From contig CANKZU010000001.1 of the NCBI GenBank assembly GCA_947488615.1, positions 248,001-312,000 of the forward strand: 64,000 nt of DNA, read 5' to 3'. The notes beneath the pieces were generated by a model. The model searched no databases. It saw only the letters and a list, made by a program, of their open reading frames with translations, and was not told the DNA's origin. The stretch is from an uncultured Aurantimonas sp. Lineage in GTDB: Bacteria > Pseudomonadota > Alphaproteobacteria > Rhizobiales > Rhizobiaceae. Position numbers and translations under genes: made by a program. Of the stretch, positions 42,069-49,585 are shown one piece after another; position 1 is the stretch's first letter, and the number at the start of each line of letters is the position of its first letter.

Positions 42069-43349
42069 TCAGTAGCCCAGTGCACGCGGCAGCGCCGTGA
42101 CAATTCCGGGAAACGCGATGCAGAGCGCCAGCACCACATATTGCAAGATGACGAAAGGCCAGACGTTGCGGATCAGATCGCCAATCGAGACGCGGGTGAT
42201 GCCGCACATCACGAACAGCACCACGCCTACAGGAGGCGTCATCATGCCGATGACGAGGTTGAAGACGAAAAGAAAGCCGAAGAACAGGGGGTCGATGCCG
42301 AAGCTCAGCGCCACGGGCGCGAACAGCGGTACCAGCATGATGTAGGCGGCGTTGGATTCGATGAACATGCCGACCACGATCAGGATCGCCATCACCAGCA
42401 ACAGAAACACCATCGGACTGGTGGTGACGTCCTTCAGAAACGCCGCCATGGTCGACGGCACCATGTCGATGGTGAAGAGGAACGTCACCCCGGCCGCGAA
42501 CGCGATCAGCGCGCCGACCATGGCGGCCGAGACCGCGGCGCCGAACAGTGAGGCCGGCAGATCGGACAGCTTCAGCTTGCGGGTCACGAAGAAGCCGACG
42601 ATCAGCGCATAGGCCACAGCGATCCCAGCGCCTTCGGTCGCGGTGAAGATGCCGCCGACGATGCCGCCGACCACCACCACCGGCATCAGGAGGACAGGCA
42701 GCGCCCGGACGGTCTCCACTCCGGCCCGCTTCACGCTGAAGCCCTCGCCGGATAGGGCGAAGCCCTTGCGCACGGACAGCCAGCTCGCCAGGCCCATGAA
42801 GCCGAGCGTCAGGATGATCCCGGGCACGACACCGGCCATGAACAGGCCGCCGACCGAGACCGTCGAGCCGGCCATCAGCGCATAGACGATCATCGCGTTC
42901 GACGGCGGGATGATCGCTCCGAGATTGGACGCCGAGGCGATCACCGCGCTCGAATAGCCGTCATCGTAGTTCTTGCGCATGGCCGGCACCAGGGTCGCGC
43001 CCAGCGCCGAGGCCGACGCCACTGCCGCTCCGGAGACGGCGGCGAGTATCATGCCGGCCATGATCGCGACATGGGCGAGTCCGCCATGCAGGCGGCCGAC
43101 GACCGCATTCGAGAAATCCACCAGGCGCTGCATGATGCCGGCGCGAACCATCAGCTCGCCCGCCAGCATGAACAGCGGGATCGCCATCAAAGGAAAGCTG
43201 TTCACCGCGTGCATCATGCGCTGCGGCAGGACCGATAGATCGATTCCGCCCGCCAGAAGCCCGCCGAGCGAGGCAAACCCCAACGCGAACGCCAGCGGCA
43301 TTCCGATCAGCGCCAGCACGAAGAACACGGAGACGACGACGAGGGTCAT
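42069..43349 (-). CDS. dctM: TRAP transporter large permease, system 3
   Basis: A 426-residue DctM protein with about 12 TM segments, starting MTLVVVSVFFVLALIG. Family stretches include AAVSGAAVASASALGATLVPAM near 98 (given in part), GGIFTATEGAGIAVAYAL near 235 and GMMTPPVGVVLFVMCG near 370. It overlaps dctQ by 4 bp and is followed by the racemase-family gene. Substrate unknown. Confidence 0.92.
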   Translation of the reverse strand: MTLVVVSVFFVLALIGMPLAFALGFASLGGLLAGGIDLSVLPQRMMHAVNSFPLMAIPLFMLAGELMVRAGIMQRLVDFSNAVVGRLHGGLAHVAIMAGMILAAVSGAAVASASALGATLVPAMRKNYDDGYSSAVIASASNLGAIIPPSNAMIVYALMAGSTVSVGGLFMAGVVPGIILTLGFMGLASWLSVRKGFALSGEGFSVKRAGVETVRALPVLLMPVVVVGGIVGGIFTATEGAGIAVAYALIVGFFVTRKLKLSDLPASLFGAAVSAAMVGALIAFAAGVTFLFTIDMVPSTMAAFLKDVTTSPMVFLLLVMAILIVVGMFIESNAAYIMLVPLFAPVALSFGIDPLFFGFLFVFNLVIGMMTPPVGVVLFVMCGITRVSIGDLIRNVWPFVILQYVVLALCIAFPGIVTALPRALGY

Positions 43350-43882
43350 GATCCTTCGGTCCCCCGCCAGGTCGCGCGGCCACCCCATGCGAGCAGACAA
43401 AGATGCAGGAAGCCGTGGACCGCCGCGATGAGCACCGGGATGTAGTAGACCGCCGAGGTCACATCGACGGTCGGCATCAGATCGGGCCAGCTATCGAGGG
43501 CCACCTGCCAGCCGTAGAAGAATAGCACTGCCATCAGGATGGCGCCAAGACCGGCGGACAGCCGGAACAGCCGCTCCTGCCAGATCTCCGGGACCAGCGC
43601 GACCGCTACGTCGATGCCGACATGGATGCCGCTACGAATGCCGTGGGGAAGCGCCAGGAAGATCGCCCACACGAAGGCAAGCCGCGCCATCTCCTCGGCC
43701 CAGTCGATGGAACTGGCGAGGGCGTAGCGAAAGAACACCTGCCCGACGACCAGAGTCGCCATCAACCCCATGGCGCCGACCACCGCGAGCCGCGACAGCC
43801 TGTCGACCCGCATCAGCCATCGGCGGCACGTGGCCAGGGCGGGACGCGCCTCGACGAGCCCCGCCGCACCGGTCGCGTTCAT
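43346..43882 (-). CDS. dctQ: TRAP transporter small permease, system 3
   Basis: A 178-residue protein with four TM segments (about 33-52, 66-84, 104-124, 142-165) and the DctQ signature SIDWAEEMARLAFVWAIFLA near 57, then GIHVGIDV. ATG 43882 overlaps the dctP stop by 4 bp and the stop overlaps dctM by 4 bp. Confidence 0.9.
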   Translation of the reverse strand: MNATGAAGLVEARPALATCRRWLMRVDRLSRLAVVGAMGLMATLVVGQVFFRYALASSIDWAEEMARLAFVWAIFLALPHGIRSGIHVGIDVAVALVPEIWQERLFRLSAGLGAILMAVLFFYGWQVALDSWPDLMPTVDVTSAVYYIPVLIAAVHGFLHLCLLAWGGRATWRGTEGS

Positions 43883-44868
43883 TGCTGTGCGGCCTCGGCG
43901 AGCACGGCATCGACGATCTCGGCGCCCAGCCGCTCCTTGAGGTCGGCCACCACCGGCTCGGTGCGCTCGCGCAGCACGGAGCGCAGCTCCTCCGAGATCG
44001 GCGTGAACACCATGCCGGATTCGATCAGCGACTCTTTCGCGGTGGTATCCTCTTCGTCCGCCTTCTGACGCTGCCACGCGACCGCGTCGGCCATGGCCTC
44101 ACGCATCGCCGTCCGCTGTTCTTCCGGCAGCCGCTCGAATTGGTCCTTGTTAAGCGCCACGACGATGTAGTCGAAGATGTGTCCGGTATCGGAGAGGTGC
44201 TTCTGGACCTCGTCGAATTTCAGCGTCTGAATGATGCTATAGGGGTTTTCCTGGCCATCGAGCACCCCCTGCTGCAGCGCCGAATAGACCTCCTGGATGC
44301 CCATCGAGACCGGATTGGCCCCGAGCGCCCGGAAGGTCGCGAGGTGCGTCTCGTTCGGCTGCAAGCGAATCTTCAGCCCCTCAAAATCCTCGACCTTCTC
44401 GATCGGCCGGATGTTGTTGGTGACATTGCGCGAGCCGAGCTCCATCCAGCCGAGGGCGACGAATCCCCTCTCGGCAAGCTTCTCGTCGATGAGATCGCCG
44501 ACCGGGCCGTCGATCACGCGGAACGCTGTCTCGCGGTCTGGATAGGCGAAGGGCATGGAGACCGCCTCCAGCTCCGGCACCGTACGCGACAGGTAGGCCG
44601 CGCCGATCCAGGTGCCGAGGATGACGCCCGAGCGGACCTGGTCGACGTTTTCCTGCGCGCCGCCGAGCTGCATCGCCGGGAATGTCTCGACGGTCAGCTC
44701 GCCGCCAGTCTTCTCGGCGACGGCGTCCTTGAAGCGCTCCATGGCCTGCGAGCTCGAATGCTCGACGGCAAAGTTGCCGGCGATGCGGACCGTCGCGGCT
44801 GCAGTCGGCGTGGCCGCGACCAAGGCCGCCACTCCGGCGGCCGCGGTGCTACGAAGAATTGAGATCAT
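43879..44868 (-). CDS. dctP: TRAP transporter periplasmic solute-binding protein, system 3
   Basis: A 329-residue DctP protein with signal peptide ending TAAATV. The binding-site arginine is in GLKIRLQPNE near 165, followed by IQEVYSALQQGVLDGQENPY near 185. A first gene of the dctPQM-racemase operon; an AT-rich stretch at 45010-45075 upstream is the likely promoter area. No cysteine pair, unlike the other two binding proteins. Confidence 0.92.
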   Translation of the reverse strand: MISILRSTAAAGVAALVAATPTAAATVRIAGNFAVEHSSSQAMERFKDAVAEKTGGELTVETFPAMQLGGAQENVDQVRSGVILGTWIGAAYLSRTVPELEAVSMPFAYPDRETAFRVIDGPVGDLIDEKLAERGFVALGWMELGSRNVTNNIRPIEKVEDFEGLKIRLQPNETHLATFRALGANPVSMGIQEVYSALQQGVLDGQENPYSIIQTLKFDEVQKHLSDTGHIFDYIVVALNKDQFERLPEEQRTAMREAMADAVAWQRQKADEEDTTAKESLIESGMVFTPISEELRSVLRERTEPVVADLKERLGAEIVDAVLAEAAQQ

Positions 44869-45359
44869 CTGAGCCTCCCTGTTGAACAGATCTGCGTGTC
44901 AAGTATTTGCCGACTCCATCCCGCCGACTTTTGGCCAGCGTTCATTTCGACCTTGAACGGTCCTTCCGTACGCCGCGAGCTTAGTATCGAGGCGATCTCC
45001 ACCAAAGGCAATAAAATTTTTCATAAAAAATTGTATCTCTATTATCAAATTGAAAAACATGAAGATTTTTCTTTTTAAGAACAGCCAGGCTTTGCGCGCA
45101 ACCGGTGGCAGCAGTGTCAGCTCGCGCAACCCTTCCTCGCCGTTCACCCCCGGTGTGGTCAGCGCGACAATATGAACCTGGATTCCTATCACCATCAAAT
45201 CGGATCGGCCGCCGGACCATCCGCCGCAGCGTTTACTGTGTCCTTTCAGCGTATCCATCCGGTGGAGGTCGCGTGGTGATCGCGCCGGATGGTCATATTG
45301 CAACTTGACGCTTTCGAGTTTTGCGAGCGCGAGTTGCCGACGTGTTGCACGCGATTTTT
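44869..45359. other. Gap with AT-rich promoter stretch and a possible amidohydrolase fragment
   Basis: A 490-bp gap. About 45005-45080 is AT-rich and could be the TRAP-3 promoter. On the minus strand at about 45080-45215 one frame reads MVIGIQVHIVALTTPG then EEGLRELTLLPPVARKAW. This resembles the start of a metal-dependent amidohydrolase (HVHIV with the first His lost). No intact gene is present. Confidence 0.35.
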
Positions 45360-46625
45360 CTACGGGTTGCCGGCACTCAAGTTTCGAACGCAACTAACGG
45401 ATAGGACGGAAAGGGCCGTTCGGCGGCGGGTGTCAGGCCCGAGCTGCAGGATTTCCGAGGAGATCATGCCGTGCATGCAGGCAATCAGCGGCAGCCAGAA
45501 CTGCAGCTCCCCACACGCTTTGACGGACGAAGAACGGAAACCGCTCGTGAAAATCCGGTGCGAGAAGATCGCCGTAAGCTGCCGGTCGGTGCAGGCTTCA
45601 CGCGTGCCTTCGTCGCCGCGGACCCGCAAAAAGACCTTGCTGCCGATCTCCCGCTCGATCCAACCGGCATTCAGTGCCGTCGACAAGAGGCTGGTGATGT
45701 AGCTGACCTTCTTGTTCACGGTCGCCGTCTTGTCGTCCGGCCGCGAGTTCAATTGGTCGCGGAAAGCAAGAACATGCCTGCGGGTGATCAGGCCGATGTC
45801 GCGGACGCCGGTATCGGCCTCGAATGCCGCGACGGTCTTGCGCATGTCGCTGACGTGACGGTCCCGAACCGCTTGCTTCGCCGATCGCCGGTTGCTGACC
45901 CACTTGTCGATGCCGTGCGAGAGGGTCTTGCTAGCCCATCCCGCGGCGGATGCCGGCGCGGTTGGTGACAGGACCATCCCGCTCGAAGCGTCGGTAGGAG
46001 CGCCGCCCTCAAAAGACGCGGCCAGAACAGGGCGAGATAGGAAAGCTCCGCCGCATGGCAGGCAGCCATGAAGCGAAGGAAGTTCGGGTCGGAGCGCGTC
46101 AGGGCCACGCCAAGCCGCCGGATGCAGCTCCGCACGAAAGAGGCGCGCGCCTCGCCATACTCCGAAACCGACATTGACCGCAGCAGCTTCTCGCGATCGA
46201 TGTGCTCTCGTGCGGTGACACCATCGCGCCAGGGAATGTGGGAAGGATCGGCGTCTTCGACAGCACCGGGCCGGTGATGGTCAGAAGGCGGGCCTGTGCC
46301 AGTCCTCCTCGGCGAGGCTTGCCTCGAACCAGTCCGCGAGCGCCTCCCGATCCGGCCAGACCCATCCATCCGTGCCGATCGAGGGCAGTGCGCCAGCACG
46401 GCTGATGAGGCCTTTGCGCTCGCGAGCGTCCGCAAAGCGCCCATCCCACAGCCGGTCGAGGTCGAAGGCAGCCTCGCGAGCGCGCCGTTCCACCTCGGTT
46501 CGCAGGGATTTTTGCAACCGCGTGAAAGGGAAGACATCCCGCAAATCCTCGGGCACGCGCCGGACATACTGCCAAACACCATTGCGTCTGGTGAGATGAT
46601 TTGAGATCGCCACTTCAACCGCCAT
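45360..46625 (-). pseudogene. Frameshifted tyrosine recombinase (integrase) next to tRNA-Glu
   Basis: Three frames in succession carry integrase-like protein. The N-terminus (ATG 46625) has NHLTRRNGVWQYVRRVPEDL, as in DUF6538-type integrases. A middle part in a second frame has REHIDREKLLRSMSVSEYGE. A third frame from about 45977 has the SAM-like core-binding domain ITRRHVLAFRDQLNSRP and TVNKKVSYITSLLSTAL. It stops after SSEILQLGPDT, before the catalytic RHRY residues. Its start lies 95 nt from the tRNA-Glu 3' end on the same strand, the usual place for an island integrase. Confidence 0.8.
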
Positions 46626-46719
46626 GTTGCACATGATGTTATGCAGCGGCCTGACAGCCAAGCCGGATTGGCCGGCGGTCGTGGGTTTTCGATAGTACCA
46701 GCGCTCGGAAGAGGGCAAA

Positions 46720-46794
46720 TGGTACGCCCAAGGGGAATCGAACCCCTGTTTGCGCCGTGAGAGGGCGCCGTCCTAACCGCTAGACGATGGGCGC
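46720..46794 (-). tRNA. tRNA-Glu (anticodon CTC)
   Basis: The minus strand folds as a 75-nt cloverleaf with encoded CCA. The acceptor GCGCCCA pairs with TGGGCGT. The anticodon arm is GCGCC-CTCTCAC-GGCGC with anticodon CTC, and the T arm is AGGGG-TTCGATT-CCCCT. The sequence closely resembles alphaproteobacterial tRNA-Glu. The 3' end faces the integrase remnant. Confidence 0.93.
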
Positions 46795-46868
46795 TTGTTG
46801 CAGGGCCGATATAGCGGCAGCCAGTTTCCGACGCAAGAGGCTTTTGCCGCTTTCATCGATGCCAATCG

Positions 46869-47219
46869 TCAACCGCCCGAAAGGGTGTAGTTGGCCAGAA
46901 TGCTACCGTCGGAAAGCGACACGAGCAGCAGTCGCATCTCGGTTGCCGTCCGGATCCGTAGCAGCGCCCGGTCGCCGTCGAGCGACGTCTCGACGATTTC
47001 GGCCCCCGCCGGAATCGCGATGGCCAGCTCCGCGCCCGGTTGAGGGCGCGCGCCGCCCGAACCACTGGAGACCTTGTAGACAACGGCCGACAGCACCGCC
47101 ATAACCGCGATCAACATGATCCCGATCGAAACCGCCAAAAGCCGCACCAATTTGCGCCGGACCCGTTCGGTCGCCGGGTCGAGCGGCTTTTCGATCTCAC
47201 TGTCGTCGCTATGGGTCAT
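46869..47219 (-). CDS. Small single-TM membrane protein of unknown function
   Basis: A 116-residue protein with an acidic N-terminus (MTHSDDSEIEKPLDP), a basic stop RRKLVRLL, one TM segment (about 28-50) and a periplasmic beta-rich tail (GAEIVETSLDGDRALLRIRT near 75-95, given in part). Conserved hypothetical proteins of this shape are common in Hyphomicrobiales beside rluD and rpoH. It is divergent from the pseudouridine synthase gene. Function unknown. Confidence 0.75.
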   Translation of the reverse strand: MTHSDDSEIEKPLDPATERVRRKLVRLLAVSIGIMLIAVMAVLSAVVYKVSSGSGGARPQPGAELAIAIPAGAEIVETSLDGDRALLRIRTATEMRLLLVSLSDGSILANYTLSGG

Positions 47220-47275
47220 GGCCGGTCCGGCGGGCTCCGTTCTGATCAGTGCCCGCTCCTACAGGCGATAAGGCT

Positions 47276-48277
47276 ATGGATACAAGACGTTTCATGGTCG
47301 AGGCCGCCGGAGCCGGCGAGCGGCTCGACAGCTTTCTGGCCGCGGCCAGCGACGGGGCGCTCTCGCGTAGCCGGGCCAAGACCTTGATTACCGAGGGACG
47401 CGTTGCGATCAACGGCGAGAATGTCCTCGTCGCCAAGCGCAAGCTCAGCGCCGGTGAGGCCGTCGATGTCGCCATGCCGCCGCCCACCGACGCCGCCCCC
47501 GAGGCGGAGGCCATTCCGCTTTGCGTCGTGCATGAGGATGCGGACCTCATCGTCATCGACAAGCCGGCGGGTCTCGTCGTCCATCCGGGCCCCGGCAATT
47601 GGACCGGAACTCTCGTCAACGCACTGCTCCACCACTGCGGCGACAGCCTGTCCGGTATCGGCGGCGTGCGCCGGCCCGGAATCGTCCACCGCCTCGACAA
47701 GGAGACCAGCGGCCTCTTGGTCGTCGCCAAGTCCGACACGGCCCATCGGGGCCTTTCGGAGCAATTCGCCGCGCATGGCCGCGACGGTCGACTGTCGCGC
47801 GCCTATCTCGCGCTCGTCTGGGGCACGCCCTCCAGACCCCGTGGCACCATCGACGCGGCCCTCGGCCGCTCGGCCAGCGACCGCGTCAAACGGGCCGTCG
47901 TGCCGGAAGGGCGCGGCGACGCGCGTCATGCGATCACCCGTTACGCATTGCGCGCCGCCTCGCCGCTGGACGACGGCCTGGCGTCCCTGGTCGAATGCGT
48001 GTTGGAGACCGGACGCACCCACCAGATCCGGGTCCATATGGCCCATATCGGCCATCCGCTGGTGGGTGACGATGTCTATGGCGCCGGATTTCGCACCAAA
48101 TCAGAGCGCCTCGACTCGGATGCCAAACAGGTCGTCCAAGGCTTTCGCCGCCAGGCGTTGCATGCCTGCCGGTTGGGATTCGTCCATCCGGTCTCGGACG
48201 CCCCCTTGTCATTCCAGTCATCATTGCCGGGGGACATGGTGGAACTCTGCGCCGCCTTCGGCATTGCTCACGACTGA
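47276..48277 (+). CDS. RluA-family pseudouridine synthase (RluD-like)
   Basis: A 333-residue enzyme. An S4 RNA-binding domain (about 12-70, SRSRAKTLITEGRVAING) precedes the catalytic domain with the aspartate in GIVHRLDKETSGL near 148 and VLETGRTHQIRVHMAHIGHP near 245. Such enzymes isomerise uridines in 23S rRNA or tRNA; RluD-like function is likely but not certain. ATG 47276 is preferred; an upstream GTG at 47249 is possible. Adjacent to rpoH, a common alphaproteobacterial order. Confidence 0.92.
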   Translation: MDTRRFMVEAAGAGERLDSFLAAASDGALSRSRAKTLITEGRVAINGENVLVAKRKLSAGEAVDVAMPPPTDAAPEAEAIPLCVVHEDADLIVIDKPAGLVVHPGPGNWTGTLVNALLHHCGDSLSGIGGVRRPGIVHRLDKETSGLLVVAKSDTAHRGLSEQFAAHGRDGRLSRAYLALVWGTPSRPRGTIDAALGRSASDRVKRAVVPEGRGDARHAITRYALRAASPLDDGLASLVECVLETGRTHQIRVHMAHIGHPLVGDDVYGAGFRTKSERLDSDAKQVVQGFRRQALHACRLGFVHPVSDAPLSFQSSLPGDMVELCAAFGIAHD

Positions 48278-48374
48278 GAAGACATCGCGGGAAAACGAGG
48301 CTGCGTCCGAGGCTTGTGTGCTGGAACGCACCATTCAAAGGACCGTTCACGCGGCGTCACACGTGATTGTGCCG

Positions 48375-48403
48375 TGAATTCGGTGCACCAAGCTCTATAT
48401 AAT
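48375..48403 (+). promoter_or_regulatory. Possible rpoH promoter
   Basis: TATAAT (48398-48403) is preceded at 17 nt by TGAATT (48375-48380). The -10 is good and the -35 weak; it lies about 85 nt upstream of rpoH. Confidence 0.3.
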
Positions 48404-48487
48404 AAGGTCTGCGCGAACAGGGCATTTGCGGTTCGCGACCCGGCCGGCTTCTGTCGAAGCGGCCGATACAACGATGGAGGGCGACGA

Positions 48488-49399
48488 ATGGCCCAATCTA
48501 ATCTGCCCAGCATCGCCTCGGGCGAAGCCGGCCTCAGCCGCTATTTGGAAGAGATTCGCCGATTCCCGATGCTGGAGCCTCAGGAAGAATACATGCTGGC
48601 CAAGCGCTATGCCGAACACGACGATCGTGACGCGGCACACCGGCTGGTGACCAGCCATCTGCGCCTCGTCGCCAAGATCGCCATGGGCTATCGCGGTTAC
48701 GGGCTGCCGATCGGCGAAGTCGTTTCAGAGGGTAATGTCGGCCTGATGCAGGCGGTCAAACGGTTCGATCCGGAGCGGGGCTTCCGCCTGGCGACCTACG
48801 CCATGTGGTGGATCAAGGCCTCGATTCAGGAATACATCCTGCGCTCGTGGAGCCTTGTGAAGATGGGGACCACCGCGAATCAAAAGCGCCTGTTCTTCAA
48901 CCTTCGCAAGATGAAGAGCCGCATCCAGGCGCTGGAAGAGGGTGATTTGCGGCCGGATCAGGTCGATCAGATCGCCACCCAGCTGGGCGTTTCGGCTGAG
49001 GAAGTGGTCTCGATGAACCGTCGCCTCTCCGGCGATGCCTCGTTGAACGCGCCGTTACGGGCCACTGAGGGCGAATCCGGCGAATGGCAGGATTGGCTCG
49101 TGGACGACAGTGAATCGCAGGAGGATTCACTCGCGCGCGAAGACGAGCTCGATCAGCGTCGCGGCATGTTGAACAATGCGATGGATGTCCTCAACGATCG
49201 CGAACGGCGCATTTTCCAGGCGCGTCGACTCTCCGAAGACCCGTTGACGCTCGAGGCGCTCTCCGGCGAATTCGACATCAGCCGCGAGCGCGTGCGCCAG
49301 ATCGAGGTTCGGGCCTTTGAAAAGGTGCAGAAGGCCGTCCGCGACACCGCCGAAGCCGCGCATCGGGCGCTGCGGCCAGTCGACCAGGCCAGCACCTGA
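48488..49399 (+). CDS. rpoH: RpoH, heat-shock sigma factor (sigma-32)
   Basis: A 303-residue group 3 sigma factor. Region 2 (about 50-120) has the core-binding and -10 motifs, including GLMQAVKRFDPERGFRLATY and MWWIKASIQEYILRSW. The RpoH box QKRLFFNLRKMKSR follows near 135. Region 4 (about 235-285) has the helix-turn-helix FDISRERVRQIEVRAFEK. ATG 48488 has GGAGGG at 6 nt. A 210-bp leader precedes it, and a strong terminator follows. Confidence 0.97.
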   Translation: MAQSNLPSIASGEAGLSRYLEEIRRFPMLEPQEEYMLAKRYAEHDDRDAAHRLVTSHLRLVAKIAMGYRGYGLPIGEVVSEGNVGLMQAVKRFDPERGFRLATYAMWWIKASIQEYILRSWSLVKMGTTANQKRLFFNLRKMKSRIQALEEGDLRPDQVDQIATQLGVSAEEVVSMNRRLSGDASLNAPLRATEGESGEWQDWLVDDSESQEDSLAREDELDQRRGMLNNAMDVLNDRERRIFQARRLSEDPLTLEALSGEFDISRERVRQIEVRAFEKVQKAVRDTAEAAHRALRPVDQAST

Positions 49400-49426
49400 C
49401 CGACACGACCACTGACTGAAAAAAGC

Positions 49427-49466
49427 AAAGGACCGGTGCACCCCATGGCGCACCGGTCCTTTTTTG
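49427..49466 (+). terminator. Strong Rho-independent terminator of rpoH
   Basis: AAAGGACCGGTGC (49427-49439) pairs with GCACCGGTCCTTT (49450-49462), a 13-bp perfect stem, followed by TTTTG. The A-run upstream gives it some bidirectional character. Confidence 0.93.
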
Positions 49467-49585
49467 TTCAGATCGTCGACCGCGATGGCGCCGACCCGCA
49501 CGGCAACCGACGCCCAATCATATCTTGAGAGCGAGCGCGACGACGGACGGGCGGGCGCCGCCCCCGCCACGGCCTGGAAGGATCG

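Noticed and set aside
44899..45393. A 164-codon minus-strand frame as a gene
   Set aside because: It crosses the AT-rich promoter-like stretch, has abrupt changes of composition and no ribosome site; at most it contains a short amidohydrolase-like fragment.
21343..46794. Prophage
   Set aside because: Only recombinase fragments are present; no capsid, terminase, portal, tail or lysis genes were seen.
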